The notes under the pieces were generated by a model, which worked only from the letters and a program-made list of their open reading frames with translations, had not been told where the DNA came from and did no database searches. Shown one piece after another: positions 40,432-49,189 of a stretch of DNA of 54,388 bases; position 1 is the stretch's first letter, and every line of letters starts with the position of its first letter. Both the position numbers and the translations under genes were made by a program. The stretch spans positions 1 through 54,388 of the forward strand of contig CAZEPJ010000023.1 of assembly GCA_964514105.1 (NCBI GenBank), in the 5' to 3' direction. Origin of the DNA: CAZEPJ01 sp964514105 (GTDB lineage: Bacteria > Desulfobacterota > Desulfocorpusculales > Desulfocorpusculum).

Positions 40432-40464
40432 GGCGGTCCCGCCCCGGTCCACGGGTGGGCCGCC
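40432..40464. terminator. GC-rich hairpin between convergent operons
   Basis: GGCGG (40432-40436) pairs with CCGCC (40460-40464); CCC/GGG segments extend the stem inward past one bulge. No T-run. It separates the ferredoxin-like gene from the minus-strand glnA, whose stop is at 40497. Confidence 0.45.
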
Positions 40465-40496
40465 TCGCCTCCGCCGTCACTGTCTGCGCATGTGAA

Positions 40497-41828
40497 TCAC
40501 AGGATGGGGAGATACGTGTCCAGTTCGAAGCGGGACACGTGGGTGCGGTAGCGATCCCACTCGAGCTTCTTGTTCTCCACGAACTTCCCGAAGATGTGGT
40601 CCCCCAGGGCCTCCCGCACCAGGTCGCTCCCTTCCACTTCCTGGATGGCCGCATAGAGGTTGTCCGGCAGCGCCTGAATGCCCAGGGCCCTCCGGCGCTC
40701 GGGGGTCATGGTGTAGATATCCTCCTCCACAGGGGGCGGCAGGTCATACCCTTTCTCGATCCCCTCCAGCCCCGCGGCCAGCATGACGGCGAACGCCAGA
40801 TAGGGGTTGCAGGCCGGGTCGGGGCTCCGGAACTCGATGCGCGTCGCCTTCTCTTTGCCCGGCTTGTACATGGGGACCCGCACGAGGGTGGATCGGTTCC
40901 TCCGGGCCCACGAGATGTACACCGGGGCCTCATATCCCGGGACCAAGCGCTTGTAGGAATTGACCCACTGGCTGGTGATGGCCGTCATCTCCCGGGCGTG
41001 GCGCAGGAGGCCCGCGATGTAGGCCTTGGCCTCCGCCGATAGGTTATAGGGGGCCGACGGGTCGTGAAAGGCATTTCGGTCGCCGACGAAGAGGCTCTGA
41101 TGGGTGTGCATGCCCGAGCCATTGACACCGAAGACGGGCTTGGGCATGAAGGTGGCGTAAGCCCCTTTGAGCCGGGCCACCTCCTTGACGGCGATGCGGT
41201 ACGTCATGGTCTTGTCGGCCATGCGAAGGGCCTCATCGTAGCGCAGGTCGATCTCGTGCTGGCTGGGTGCCACCTCGTGGTGGCTGTATTCCACGTCGAT
41301 GCCCATGCGCTCCAAGGCGAAGATGGTCTCCCGCCGGAGGTCGTTGCCCAGGTCCAGGGGGGTGGTGTCGAAGTATCCCCCCTGATCCAGGAAGCGAGTC
41401 TCCTGGGGGCCCTGGAAGTAGAAGTATTCGAGCTCCGGCCCCACGTAGAAGGTGAACCCCTTGTCCTTGGCCCGCTGCAGGACCCGTTTGAGGACATAGC
41501 GCGGGTCGCCGGCGTACGGCGTGCCATCGGGCTCCAGGATGTCGCAGAACATCCTGGCCGAAGGCTGGTCCTGTGGCCGCCAGGGGATGATCTGGAAGGT
41601 GGTGGGGTCGGGCTTGGCGATCATGTCGCTTTCCTCGATCCGCGCAAACCCTTCGATGGATGACCCGTCGAAGCCCATGCCCTCGCTCATCCCCTCCTTG
41701 AGCTCCGACGGGTCGATGGAGAAGCTTTTGAGCATCCCCAGCACGTCGCAGAACCAGAAGTGAATGAAGCGCACCTTGTGGTCCTTGACGGCCCGGAAGA
41801 CATCCTCGGCGTCCTTGCACTGGATCAT
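40497..41828 (-). CDS. glnA: Glutamine synthetase type I, alpha subfamily
   Basis: A 443-residue GSI that makes glutamine from glutamate, ammonia and ATP. Core motifs are intact: GFDGSSIEGF near 47-56, the metal-binding VGPELEYFYFQ, HHEVAPSQHEID, the NGSGMHTHQS loop and ARRNRSTLVRVP. The C-terminus (WDRYRTHVSRFELDTYLPIL) and the length match the alpha (Bacillus) type. The adenylylation segment NLYDLPPEE of beta enzymes is not conserved (KGYDLPPPVEED), so control by GlnE is unlikely; feedback or transcriptional control is more probable. The ATG overlaps the stop of the SPFH lipoprotein gene (ATGA), an unusual coupling. Confidence 0.96.
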   Translation of the reverse strand: MIQCKDAEDVFRAVKDHKVRFIHFWFCDVLGMLKSFSIDPSELKEGMSEGMGFDGSSIEGFARIEESDMIAKPDPTTFQIIPWRPQDQPSARMFCDILEPDGTPYAGDPRYVLKRVLQRAKDKGFTFYVGPELEYFYFQGPQETRFLDQGGYFDTTPLDLGNDLRRETIFALERMGIDVEYSHHEVAPSQHEIDLRYDEALRMADKTMTYRIAVKEVARLKGAYATFMPKPVFGVNGSGMHTHQSLFVGDRNAFHDPSAPYNLSAEAKAYIAGLLRHAREMTAITSQWVNSYKRLVPGYEAPVYISWARRNRSTLVRVPMYKPGKEKATRIEFRSPDPACNPYLAFAVMLAAGLEGIEKGYDLPPPVEEDIYTMTPERRRALGIQALPDNLYAAIQEVEGSDLVREALGDHIFGKFVENKKLEWDRYRTHVSRFELDTYLPIL

Positions 41829-42922
41829 CTGACAGGGGCCTCCTCTTTGTTGGGTGCGGCGGGGGCCGGGGCATCCGGGGGCCGGAGCCTCTGGATTCCG
41901 TACAGCTCCAGGAGCCGATTGACGTCGGTCGTCTTGACGTCCAGGCTCCCACCGGAGACGGGCAGGAGGAGGATGGGCTTGCCCTGGAGGGCCTCGGCCA
42001 CCTTGAGCTTGACCATGGCCTCCCCGCCCCGCCCCTCCAGCGCCTGGATGGTCTCCCGCAACCCCCTGGCCTCGGCCTCGGCCTCGGCCTGCACGGCCCG
42101 GGCGATGCGCTCCTGCTGATCCAAGTACGCATCCGCCTCGATCTTGGTCTGTAGGTAAGCCCCGTCGGCCCGCGCCACCATCTGGTTCACCGTCCCGATG
42201 GCATCCTGCAGCTTCTGGCGCCACTCCTCCTCGGCCGCCCGCGCCTCGCTCTTGGCCTTCTCCGCAAGCTGGTCGGCGATCTTGCGGTCCTCGATGGCCT
42301 TCTGGTAGGCCGGATTGAACCGGTAGTCCTTGGTCAGGACGTTCTCGACCACCACACCCAAGGGGGCCAGGATCTCATTGAGCACGTCCTTGGCTCGAGC
42401 CGCTTTCTGGGCCCTGGCCTCGGCGACATAGAACTCCTCTGTCTTGAGTTCTCCGAAGATGTCCCGCGGGGTGCTGCGGGTGACGGTGCGCACCAGGTTC
42501 TCCCGCAGCTCCTTGTCGCTCTGGGCGACGTACTGAAGGATGTAAGGGGCCTTCTGGGGATCGATCCGGTACGAGATGATGACGTCCAGGCTGATGTCGT
42601 TTCCGTCGATGGTCTTGAACAGGAGATCGTCCCGCCCCCCCCGGTCCCCCCGGACGGGATCGAGGGTCATCTCCACCACCTGGATGCGGGTATCGAAGGT
42701 GTGCCAATCGTTGACGACCGGGATGAACCAGTACGTGGAACCAGGGTCGTACGCCTTGGCCTCCACCCCGGAACGGTGGATGAACCCGAACTTGATGGTT
42801 CGAACGCCCACCTCGGTGGGGCCGGTGGAATAGGGCATGCATCCCGCCACAAGCAGGATCATCCAGGCAGATCCCCCGCCCGCCACGCACCGGAATCTCT
42901 TCCACTTGGCAGCCATGTGCAT
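41825..42922 (-). CDS. SPFH/band-7 domain lipoprotein
   Basis: A 365-residue SPFH (HflC/prohibitin-like) protein. The N-terminus has basic residues, a hydrophobic core and a lipobox LVAGC with cysteine C28, so it is predicted to be exported and lipid-anchored rather than a type II membrane protein. The SPFH domain (about 45-210) is followed by a long A/E/K-rich coiled coil (about 210-320). Such proteins form large ring- or cage-like oligomers and often regulate membrane proteases. ATG 42922 follows GGGAGGG; ATG 42916 is also possible. It lies between a second SPFH gene and glnA, with ATGA overlap to glnA. Confidence 0.88.
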   Translation of the reverse strand: MHMAAKWKRFRCVAGGGSAWMILLVAGCMPYSTGPTEVGVRTIKFGFIHRSGVEAKAYDPGSTYWFIPVVNDWHTFDTRIQVVEMTLDPVRGDRGGRDDLLFKTIDGNDISLDVIISYRIDPQKAPYILQYVAQSDKELRENLVRTVTRSTPRDIFGELKTEEFYVAEARAQKAARAKDVLNEILAPLGVVVENVLTKDYRFNPAYQKAIEDRKIADQLAEKAKSEARAAEEEWRQKLQDAIGTVNQMVARADGAYLQTKIEADAYLDQQERIARAVQAEAEAEARGLRETIQALEGRGGEAMVKLKVAEALQGKPILLLPVSGGSLDVKTTDVNRLLELYGIQRLRPPDAPAPAAPNKEEAPVR

Positions 42923-42981
42923 TTTCCCTCCCAAGGGGACCCCACCCGTGCGGATCCCGTGCGGATCCACCGCACCCCCCG

Positions 42982-44028
42982 TCACGGGGATCGGATGTCG
43001 AAGAGCTTGAGGGTCCTTTCCAGATCCAGGGGGTTCAGTCCGCCCTGCCCGTCGCTGGGCAGGACCACAAGCTGCATGCCGCGATAGACCTCCGCCATCT
43101 GAAGGCCCACCAGGAGGTCGGCCCCCCTGCCCTGGAGCGCCTGGTTCTTGAGGGCCGTTCTCTGGGCCTCGGCCAGCTTGACCTTGAGGTCCCCCTCCGC
43201 CCGCCGCACCCTTGCGTAGAGCTCCTGCTCGGCCTTCTTGCGAACCGTGTACGCCTCCCCCTCCTGGAGCTTGACCTGGACCGTGGCCTTGCCCTCCTCG
43301 ATGACCTTCTTGAGCTTGGCAAACTCCGCCGACGCACGGGCCTCGGCCTGGTTCTTGAAAACCAGTTGGTCCTTGAGCTTCTTCTCCTCGATATTCTTCT
43401 GGATCTCCTCGCTATACTGGAAGTAGCGGATGAGCACGTGCGCCACCTCCAGGCCCTTGGACCGGAGCTCCCGGTTCATGAGATCTTTGGCCTCCTGCAC
43501 CTTCTGGACCCGCAGGGGGCTGTCGTAGAACTCCTCGGTGGTCAGCTCTCCCAGGGTCTGCTTGAGGATTGGCTCGGCACGGGGCACGATGCCGTTGTCC
43601 TCGTAAAGCTTCCCCGGGCCGAGGGTTACGAAGACCTGGTATGGGTCCACGATGCGGTACAGGACCGAGGCATCCACCTCGACGAAGAAGCCGTCCGACG
43701 TCTGGATGTACGCGGCCTTCTCATGGCGTGCGAACTGGGAGCGCGTGATGGGGTTGTTGCTCAACTCCAGCACCTGAATGGACTTGGGCAGGCGGTGCAT
43801 CTTTTCGAAAGGGGAGGGCAGGAGGAATCGGTACCCGGTCTGGTACACGCGCTTCTGAATGCCCCGGTCCAGCCCGATCATCACCTGCTTGACCCCGTAC
43901 TCATCCGGCGCGACGTACGTGAGGCACGCCACGTACCCCGCCGCCAGCAACAGCCCCACCAGGACCAGGAGGGTGATGAGGCCCCTGTGGCCGCCCCTCG
44001 CCTCCTGGAGTTCACCGGAATCGTCCAT
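42982..44028 (-). CDS. SPFH/band-7 domain membrane protein
   Basis: A 348-residue protein with one N-terminal membrane helix (about 17-37, GLITLLVLVGLLLAAGYVAC), an SPFH domain (about 40-215) and a coiled coil (215-310) rich in K/E/A. It resembles HflK/HflC, but in place of hflX and ftsH neighbours there is a second SPFH gene and glnA. The two SPFH proteins probably assemble together. GGGAGGGGGG precedes the ATG. The 222-base divergent gap upstream contains an AT-rich island that probably holds its promoter. Confidence 0.88.
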   Translation of the reverse strand: MDDSGELQEARGGHRGLITLLVLVGLLLAAGYVACLTYVAPDEYGVKQVMIGLDRGIQKRVYQTGYRFLLPSPFEKMHRLPKSIQVLELSNNPITRSQFARHEKAAYIQTSDGFFVEVDASVLYRIVDPYQVFVTLGPGKLYEDNGIVPRAEPILKQTLGELTTEEFYDSPLRVQKVQEAKDLMNRELRSKGLEVAHVLIRYFQYSEEIQKNIEEKKLKDQLVFKNQAEARASAEFAKLKKVIEEGKATVQVKLQEGEAYTVRKKAEQELYARVRRAEGDLKVKLAEAQRTALKNQALQGRGADLLVGLQMAEVYRGMQLVVLPSDGQGGLNPLDLERTLKLFDIRSP

Positions 44029-44164
44029 GTCCCCCCTCCCTCATCGGTGGATGAAATCCGACGGCCCAGTTCTACCCGGAATCGCCCCCATTGTCAATGA
44101 GCCCGGCGGGCCAAATCCGGACTTTCGCATGGGTCGTCCAGGATTCACCCAGGGGAAAGCGGAT

Positions 44165-44235
44165 GCGCTATTGGTATTTTATTATTGACAAATTTTTCCC
44201 TTAATTGTACTTAAAAAAAAACAAATTATCGTGGC
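44165..44235. promoter_or_regulatory. AT-rich divergent promoter island
   Basis: About 70 bases are dominated by A and T, including nine consecutive A residues (44213-44221), in an otherwise very GC-rich window. On the plus strand TTGACA (44185-44190) is consensus; 17 bases later TACTTA (44208-44213) is a poor -10, which suggests an activated or repressed promoter for the carboxyltransferase operon. On the minus strand TAAAAT- and TTAAGG-like elements could serve the SPFH-glnA operon. The A-tract may bend the DNA. Confidence 0.55.
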
Positions 44236-44250
44236 GTTCCGGAGGCCTTG

Positions 44251-45801
44251 ATGAGCTGGGAGAGGGAAGTCGGCGAGATCGCCCGCCGTCGGCGGATGGC
44301 GCAGCAGATGGGAGGGGCCGAGAGCGTCGCGCGACACCACCAGGCGGGCAAGCTCACGGTTCGGGAGCGAATCGACAACCTCTTGGACCCCGAGAGCTTT
44401 CGGGAGATCGGCGCCCTCACCGGGTCGGCCCGGTACGACAGCGGAGGGAACCTCACGGCCTTCACTCCCGCCAACATCGTCATGGGGACCGGCCGCATCG
44501 GCCACCGCCGGGTGGTGGTGTGCGGGGAGGACTTCACCATCCGCGGCGGCTCTTCCGAGGCGACCCTGGCCGAGAAATGGATCTGGGCCGAGCGGCTGGC
44601 CTACGAGATGCAAATGCCCCTCGTGCGTCTGGTGGACATGGCCGGTGGCAGCGTCCGACTGCTGGAGAAGGCCGGGGCCACCAAGCTTCCGGGCTACGCC
44701 GCCTGGAGCTCGGCGGACATGCTGGCGACCGTCCCCGTGGTCGCGGCGGCCCTGGGATCCGTGGCGGGCCTGGGGGCCTTGCGGGTCGTGCACTCCCACT
44801 TCTCGGTCATGGTCCGGGAGACCAGCCAGCTGTTCGCCGCAGGCCCCCCGGTGGTGGGGCCGGCCACGGGGGAGAAGGTCGACAAGGAGGAACTGGGGGG
44901 GTATAGGGTGCATGCCAGGGGCAGCGGGGTGGTGGACAACGAGGCCCAAGATGAGCAGGACGCGCTGCACCAGATCCGACGCTTCCTCTCGTACATGCCG
45001 CAGAACGCCTTCCAGGTGGCGCCGCGGGGGGCGGGAGGGGACCCGCCCGGTCGACGGGAGCAGGAGCTGCTGACCATCGTCCCCCGCAACAAGCGCAAGG
45101 CGTACAGCGTCCGGAAGCTCCTGGGGCTGATCTTCGACAAGGACTCGCTCTTCGAGATGGGGCGCTACCAGGGGAGATCCCAGGTCACCATGCTCGGCAG
45201 GATCAACGGCTTCGCCGTCGGCATCCTGGCCAACGATCCCATGTTCTTCGGGGGCGGCATGGATGCGGGGGCGGCCGAGAAGATGATTCGCTTCGTGGAC
45301 CTGTGCGACAGCTTCCATCTCCCCGTGGTCAACTTCGTGGATCAACCGGGGGTGGTGGTGGGGACCGCGGCGGAAAAGGCGGGGACGATCCGCAAGGCGA
45401 CCCGGGCCCTCATGGCCATCGCCCAAAGCCAGACCCCCTGGGTGGCCATCATCGTGAGGCGGGCCTTCGGCGTGGGCGGTTCGGCCTTCGGCCGCCACCA
45501 CGACCTGAGCCTTCGCTACGCGTGGCCCTCCGGATACTGGGGGTCCATCCCCATCGAAGGGGGGGTGGAAGCCGCGTACCGGCGGGAGATCGAGTCGGCG
45601 CCGGATCCCGAGGCGCGAAGGCAGGAGCTCCATGCGTACTACCAGCAGCTCGTCTCCCCCTTCCGTACCGCCGAGCGCTTCGGCGTGCACGACATCATCG
45701 ATCCGCGGGAGACCCGACCGTTGCTGTGCGAATGGGTGGAGCAGGTCTACGAACTCGTCCCCGGGCAGCTGGGGATTATCCGCCGCACCATGCGGCCGTG
45801 A
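44251..45801 (+). CDS. Acyl-CoA carboxylase/decarboxylase carboxyltransferase subunit (first)
   Basis: A 516-residue carboxyltransferase of the PCC-beta / methylmalonyl-CoA decarboxylase alpha type: N half (about 1-260) and C half (about 265-516), each a crotonase-like fold that binds acyl-CoA or biotin. Visible: KLTVRERIDNLLDP, CGEDFTIRGGSSEATLAEK, LVDMAGGSVRLL, and in the C half GILANDPMFFGGGMDAGAAEK and FVDQPGVVVGTAAEKAG. No biotin carboxylase or biotin carrier gene is in the window, so its partner is encoded elsewhere. GGAGG precedes ATG 44251. First gene of the catabolic cassette behind the AT-rich promoter island. Confidence 0.9.
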   Translation: MSWEREVGEIARRRRMAQQMGGAESVARHHQAGKLTVRERIDNLLDPESFREIGALTGSARYDSGGNLTAFTPANIVMGTGRIGHRRVVVCGEDFTIRGGSSEATLAEKWIWAERLAYEMQMPLVRLVDMAGGSVRLLEKAGATKLPGYAAWSSADMLATVPVVAAALGSVAGLGALRVVHSHFSVMVRETSQLFAAGPPVVGPATGEKVDKEELGGYRVHARGSGVVDNEAQDEQDALHQIRRFLSYMPQNAFQVAPRGAGGDPPGRREQELLTIVPRNKRKAYSVRKLLGLIFDKDSLFEMGRYQGRSQVTMLGRINGFAVGILANDPMFFGGGMDAGAAEKMIRFVDLCDSFHLPVVNFVDQPGVVVGTAAEKAGTIRKATRALMAIAQSQTPWVAIIVRRAFGVGGSAFGRHHDLSLRYAWPSGYWGSIPIEGGVEAAYRREIESAPDPEARRQELHAYYQQLVSPFRTAERFGVHDIIDPRETRPLLCEWVEQVYELVPGQLGIIRRTMRP

Positions 45802-45817
45802 GAGCGAGGAGGCGGGT

Positions 45818-46597
45818 GTGGTCCTTCTGTACGAGAAGTCCGACGGCGTGGTCACCGTCACCCTCAACCGGCCCCAGGCGATGAACGCCATCAATGGGGA
45901 GATGGCGCAGGCCCTGATGCGGGCATGGGAGGACTTCGCGCAAGACCCCCAAGCCCGGGTGCTCATCATGACGGGAAGCGGGGAACGGAGCTTTTGCGTG
46001 GGGGCCGACCTCCGGGAGAGGGCCGACGTCCAGGGCGATCCCCATCTGGGAGGATTCTGGAGCCGGGCCACGGACGAGATGCCCATGCGGAGAGCCGCGA
46101 TCTACAAGCCCGCGATCGGGGCGATCAACGGGCACTGCCTGGGCGGGGGCCTGGAGCTGGCCCTCCTGTGCGACATCCGCATCGCGTCGGAGAACGCCAC
46201 CTTCGGCCAACCCGAGATCTGTTGGGGCATCTTCCCGGGGATGGGGGCCACGCAGCGGCTCCCTCGGGTCCTCCCGTACAACCTGGCCGCGGAGATCGTC
46301 CTCACGGGGCGGCCGGTGGGCGCCCGGCAGGCCCTGGCCATGGGGCTGGTCAACCGGGTCGTCCCTGCCGGGGAGTTGATGGCGGCAGCCCGGGAGCTGG
46401 CGGAGGTGATCGGACGGAACGCGCCCTTGGCCGTGCGGGCGGCCAAGGAGGCGCTCTTGCGCAGCTACGACCTGCCCCTGGAACAAGGGCTTCGTCTGGA
46501 AGGACTCCTGCGCCGCGCGGTGGGGGAGACCGCCGATGCCCGGGAGGGGAGGATGGCCTTCGAGGAAAAGCGAGTTCCTCGATATGAGGGGCGTTGA
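45818..46597 (+). CDS. Enoyl-CoA hydratase/isomerase (crotonase) family protein
   Basis: A 259-residue crotonase. Oxyanion-hole segments FCVGADLRE and CLGGGLELALLCD are present, and both hydratase glutamates are conserved: GGGLE and FGQPEICWG. It likely hydrates an enoyl-CoA formed from the imported acid. GTG 45818 follows GAGGAGG; the longer upstream frame overlaps the carboxyltransferase and is shadow. Its TGA overlaps the next ATG (TGATG). The genes on both sides suggest a pathway of CoA ligation, hydration and carboxyl transfer. Confidence 0.92.
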   Translation: MVLLYEKSDGVVTVTLNRPQAMNAINGEMAQALMRAWEDFAQDPQARVLIMTGSGERSFCVGADLRERADVQGDPHLGGFWSRATDEMPMRRAAIYKPAIGAINGHCLGGGLELALLCDIRIASENATFGQPEICWGIFPGMGATQRLPRVLPYNLAAEIVLTGRPVGARQALAMGLVNRVVPAGELMAAARELAEVIGRNAPLAVRAAKEALLRSYDLPLEQGLRLEGLLRRAVGETADAREGRMAFEEKRVPRYEGR

Positions 46598-47463
46598 TGG
46601 GCCGTTGGCGGGATGAGGAGGCGGCTCCTGTGGGGGGGCGGGCGGCGGCGGAGGAGGGAGAGACGGCGCACAGGGGCCCGGTCCCCCTGTACTACCAGCT
46701 GGCCCACCGGTGGCGCATGTTGATCCTGTCTCGCGAATGGCCGGCCGGCGGCCGCATGCCCACGGAGCACGAACTGGCGGAGCGCTGCGGGGTGAGTCGT
46801 CTCACGGTGCGCAAGGCCAAGGGGTATCTGATCCGAGAAGGGTTCCTGCGCAGCGTTCAGGGCTCGGGAAGCTACGTCACGGGGCCCGAGCAGTGGAAAA
46901 CCCGTCATGACCCGTTTCTCGGCACCCTCGACGAGATCTTCGAATTCGGGCAGCAAACGGCGTTTGAGCTCCTGGAGTTCGGCATGGTCCCAGCCCCAGA
47001 GGCGATCGCGCGGAAGCTCCAGCGGCCTTGTGACCGGCACGTGTACCGGATTCGCGGCGTTCGCTCCTTCGGCGGGAGGCCCATTTCCCACGTCGTCTAC
47101 TACCTCCCCCTTGACATCGGCTCCGGGATGCGGGCGCAGAGACTCGACAAGGGGCCGTTCATCCCCCAGATCGAGAGGATGCTCGGCATCGAGGTCACCG
47201 AGGGGCTCCATGCCTTCAGCCCGGGCTTTGCGGGACGGGAGGCCGCGAGGCGTCTGGGAATCAGGCCCAGGACTCCGGTTCTCGTGGTGGAATCCCTGTA
47301 CCTGGACGCGGGCATGCGGCCGGTGGAATACCTGGTGACCCAATATCGACCGGACTGGCGTTACCGCGTGCGGATGCGGCGGACGTCGGCGCAGGCCGCC
47401 CCACCCACTTCACCCTCCCAGGGCCCAGGTCGACCCGAGCGGAAGGAGGAGGCTCTCCCATGA
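46597..47463 (+). CDS. GntR/HutC family transcriptional regulator
   Basis: A 288-residue regulator: winged-helix DNA-binding domain (about 30-97; VPLYYQLAHRWRMLI, MPTEHELAERCGVSRLTVRKA, GSGSYVTG) and a UTRA ligand-binding domain (about 115-265; FGMVPAPEAIARKL, HVVYYLPLDIG, VESLYLDAGMRPVEYL). It presumably controls this cassette in response to the imported acid or its CoA ester. The N-terminal 25 residues are charged and probably disordered. ATG 46597 shares a base with the preceding TGA; the ATGA at its end couples it to the CoA ligase gene. No obvious palindromic operator is seen in the AT-rich region upstream of the cassette. Confidence 0.9.
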   Translation: MGRWRDEEAAPVGGRAAAEEGETAHRGPVPLYYQLAHRWRMLILSREWPAGGRMPTEHELAERCGVSRLTVRKAKGYLIREGFLRSVQGSGSYVTGPEQWKTRHDPFLGTLDEIFEFGQQTAFELLEFGMVPAPEAIARKLQRPCDRHVYRIRGVRSFGGRPISHVVYYLPLDIGSGMRAQRLDKGPFIPQIERMLGIEVTEGLHAFSPGFAGREAARRLGIRPRTPVLVVESLYLDAGMRPVEYLVTQYRPDWRYRVRMRRTSAQAAPPTSPSQGPGRPERKEEALP

Positions 47464-49019
47464 AGCCGGGACTCCTGCACACGTGGCCCTTGACTCGGTA
47501 CGCAGGCAGGACGGCTGTGGTCTTCGGGAACAGACGCATCTCGTTCGGCGAGATGGACAAGCGGGTCAACCGCCTGGCCCGGGGCTTCATGGCCCTCGGT
47601 CTGACCGCCGGCCACAAGGTGGGGTTGCTGCTCAACAACAGCTTGGAGGCCGTGGAGTGCCTCCTGGCCGTCCCCAGGGCTGGGCTGACCTTCGTGGCCC
47701 TCAACGCGAGGCACACGGCCGCAGAGCACGCCTACGTTCTCCAGGATGCGGGGGTGGACGCGGTGGTCGTCGGTTCCGAGTTCCTGGCCCTTCTCCATCC
47801 GGTTCTTGCGGCGCTCCCCGCCCTGCGCTTCGTCATCGTGGTGGGCACCGCCCAATGCGGACATCTGCCCTACGAGAGGATCGTGGAGGGCCAGCCGGAT
47901 ACGGACCCTGGGGTGGAGGTCGATGAAGACGCCATCGAGCGGATTCACTACACCTCGGGGACCACGGGAAGGCCCAAGGGCGCCGTCTCCACCTTCCGAA
48001 TCGCCCACAACCGCATGATGAACGTCCTGGTCAACCTGGATCATCCCATTCTCCCCACGGACGTCAACCTGAACGTCGGACCCCTGACCCATGCGGCGGG
48101 GTTTATGATGTCGATCTACTATGTCCGCGGGGCGTCCAACATCATCCTGTCCGGCTTCGATCCGGAGGAGACCCTCAGGACCATCCAGCGGGAGCGGGTG
48201 ACGAGTGTTCTCCTGATTCCCACGATGCTGTACCGGATTCTCACGTTGCCGGGGCTTTCCTCGTACGATCTGGGCAGCGTCAAGAGGGTCTGGTACGGCA
48301 CGGCCCCCATGGCGCCGGACCGGCTCCAGCAGGGGATCGCGCTGTTCGGGCCGGTCTTTCGACAGAACTACGGCCTCACCGAAGCGCCCCAGCCCATCAC
48401 CTACCTGGCGCCCGAAGAGCACGGGTTGGACGGCACGCCCGAGGCGTTGCGCCGGCTCTCCTCGGCGGGAAGGCCGGCACTGGGCGTCGAGCTGGCGGTG
48501 GTGAGGGAGGACGGGGCGCCGGTCACTCCAGGCGAAATCGGGGAGATCGTGATCCGCACGGACAAGCTCTTCAAGGAGTACTGGAAGATGCCGGAGGCCA
48601 CGGCCGAGGCCTTCCGGGGGGGATGGTTCCACACGGGGGACATGGGGACCCTGGATGAGGAGGGCTACCTCTACATCATGGACCGGAAGAACGACATGAT
48701 CATCAGCGGCGGCTTCAACATCTACCCCCGCGAGGTGGAGGACGTCCTCATGTCCCACCCTGCCGTGGCCGAGGCGGCGGTCATCGGCGTGCCGGACGAC
48801 ATCTGGGGAGAGGCGGTGAAGGCCTTCGTTGTCCTCAAGAAAGGCGCCGCCGCCTCCGACTCGGAGCTGATCGGGTTCTGCAAGAGCCGCCTGGCCAGCT
48901 ACAAGAAACCCAGGAGCGTGGTGTTCGTCGGGGACCTCCCCAAGAACCCGTACGGCAAACTGCTGCGCCGTGAGCTGAAGGACCGGTGTTGGAAGGGCCT
49001 GGCGCGCAAGGTCCACTAG
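47460..49019 (+). CDS. AMP-dependent acyl-CoA synthetase/ligase
   Basis: A 519-residue ANL-superfamily ligase that activates a carboxylic acid to its CoA thioester via an acyl-AMP. Motifs: P-loop YTSGTTGRPKG (164-174), NYGLTEA, GWFHTGDMGTLDEEGYLYI, the hinge DRKNDMIISGGFNIYP, and catalytic lysine K500 in NPYGK. The acyl pocket cannot be read by eye. ATG overlaps the GntR stop. Followed after 170 bases by the TRAP transporter genes, which suggests that it activates the transported acid. Confidence 0.94.
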   Translation: MKPGLLHTWPLTRYAGRTAVVFGNRRISFGEMDKRVNRLARGFMALGLTAGHKVGLLLNNSLEAVECLLAVPRAGLTFVALNARHTAAEHAYVLQDAGVDAVVVGSEFLALLHPVLAALPALRFVIVVGTAQCGHLPYERIVEGQPDTDPGVEVDEDAIERIHYTSGTTGRPKGAVSTFRIAHNRMMNVLVNLDHPILPTDVNLNVGPLTHAAGFMMSIYYVRGASNIILSGFDPEETLRTIQRERVTSVLLIPTMLYRILTLPGLSSYDLGSVKRVWYGTAPMAPDRLQQGIALFGPVFRQNYGLTEAPQPITYLAPEEHGLDGTPEALRRLSSAGRPALGVELAVVREDGAPVTPGEIGEIVIRTDKLFKEYWKMPEATAEAFRGGWFHTGDMGTLDEEGYLYIMDRKNDMIISGGFNIYPREVEDVLMSHPAVAEAAVIGVPDDIWGEAVKAFVVLKKGAAASDSELIGFCKSRLASYKKPRSVVFVGDLPKNPYGKLLRRELKDRCWKGLARKVH

Positions 49020-49189
49020 GCGCCTTTGCCGAGGGATCGACTGCAAGCGCCCATCAATCGGCGTGGCCCGGGGCCAACCGGCCACCGCCGACGGCTCCGA
49101 ATCCCGCACCGCATTGCGGGGCCAGCCCGCCATGGGGTGCCCGGACGCGTTGTCCATCCAAACCAGCCGAGAGGGAAAGGAGGTCCGTC

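Noticed and set aside
42982..44028. Calling the SPFH pair hflK and hflC by name
   Set aside because: The neighbours are not hflX, hfq or ftsH and one protein is a lipoprotein, so orthology to HflKC is not supported by sequence alone.
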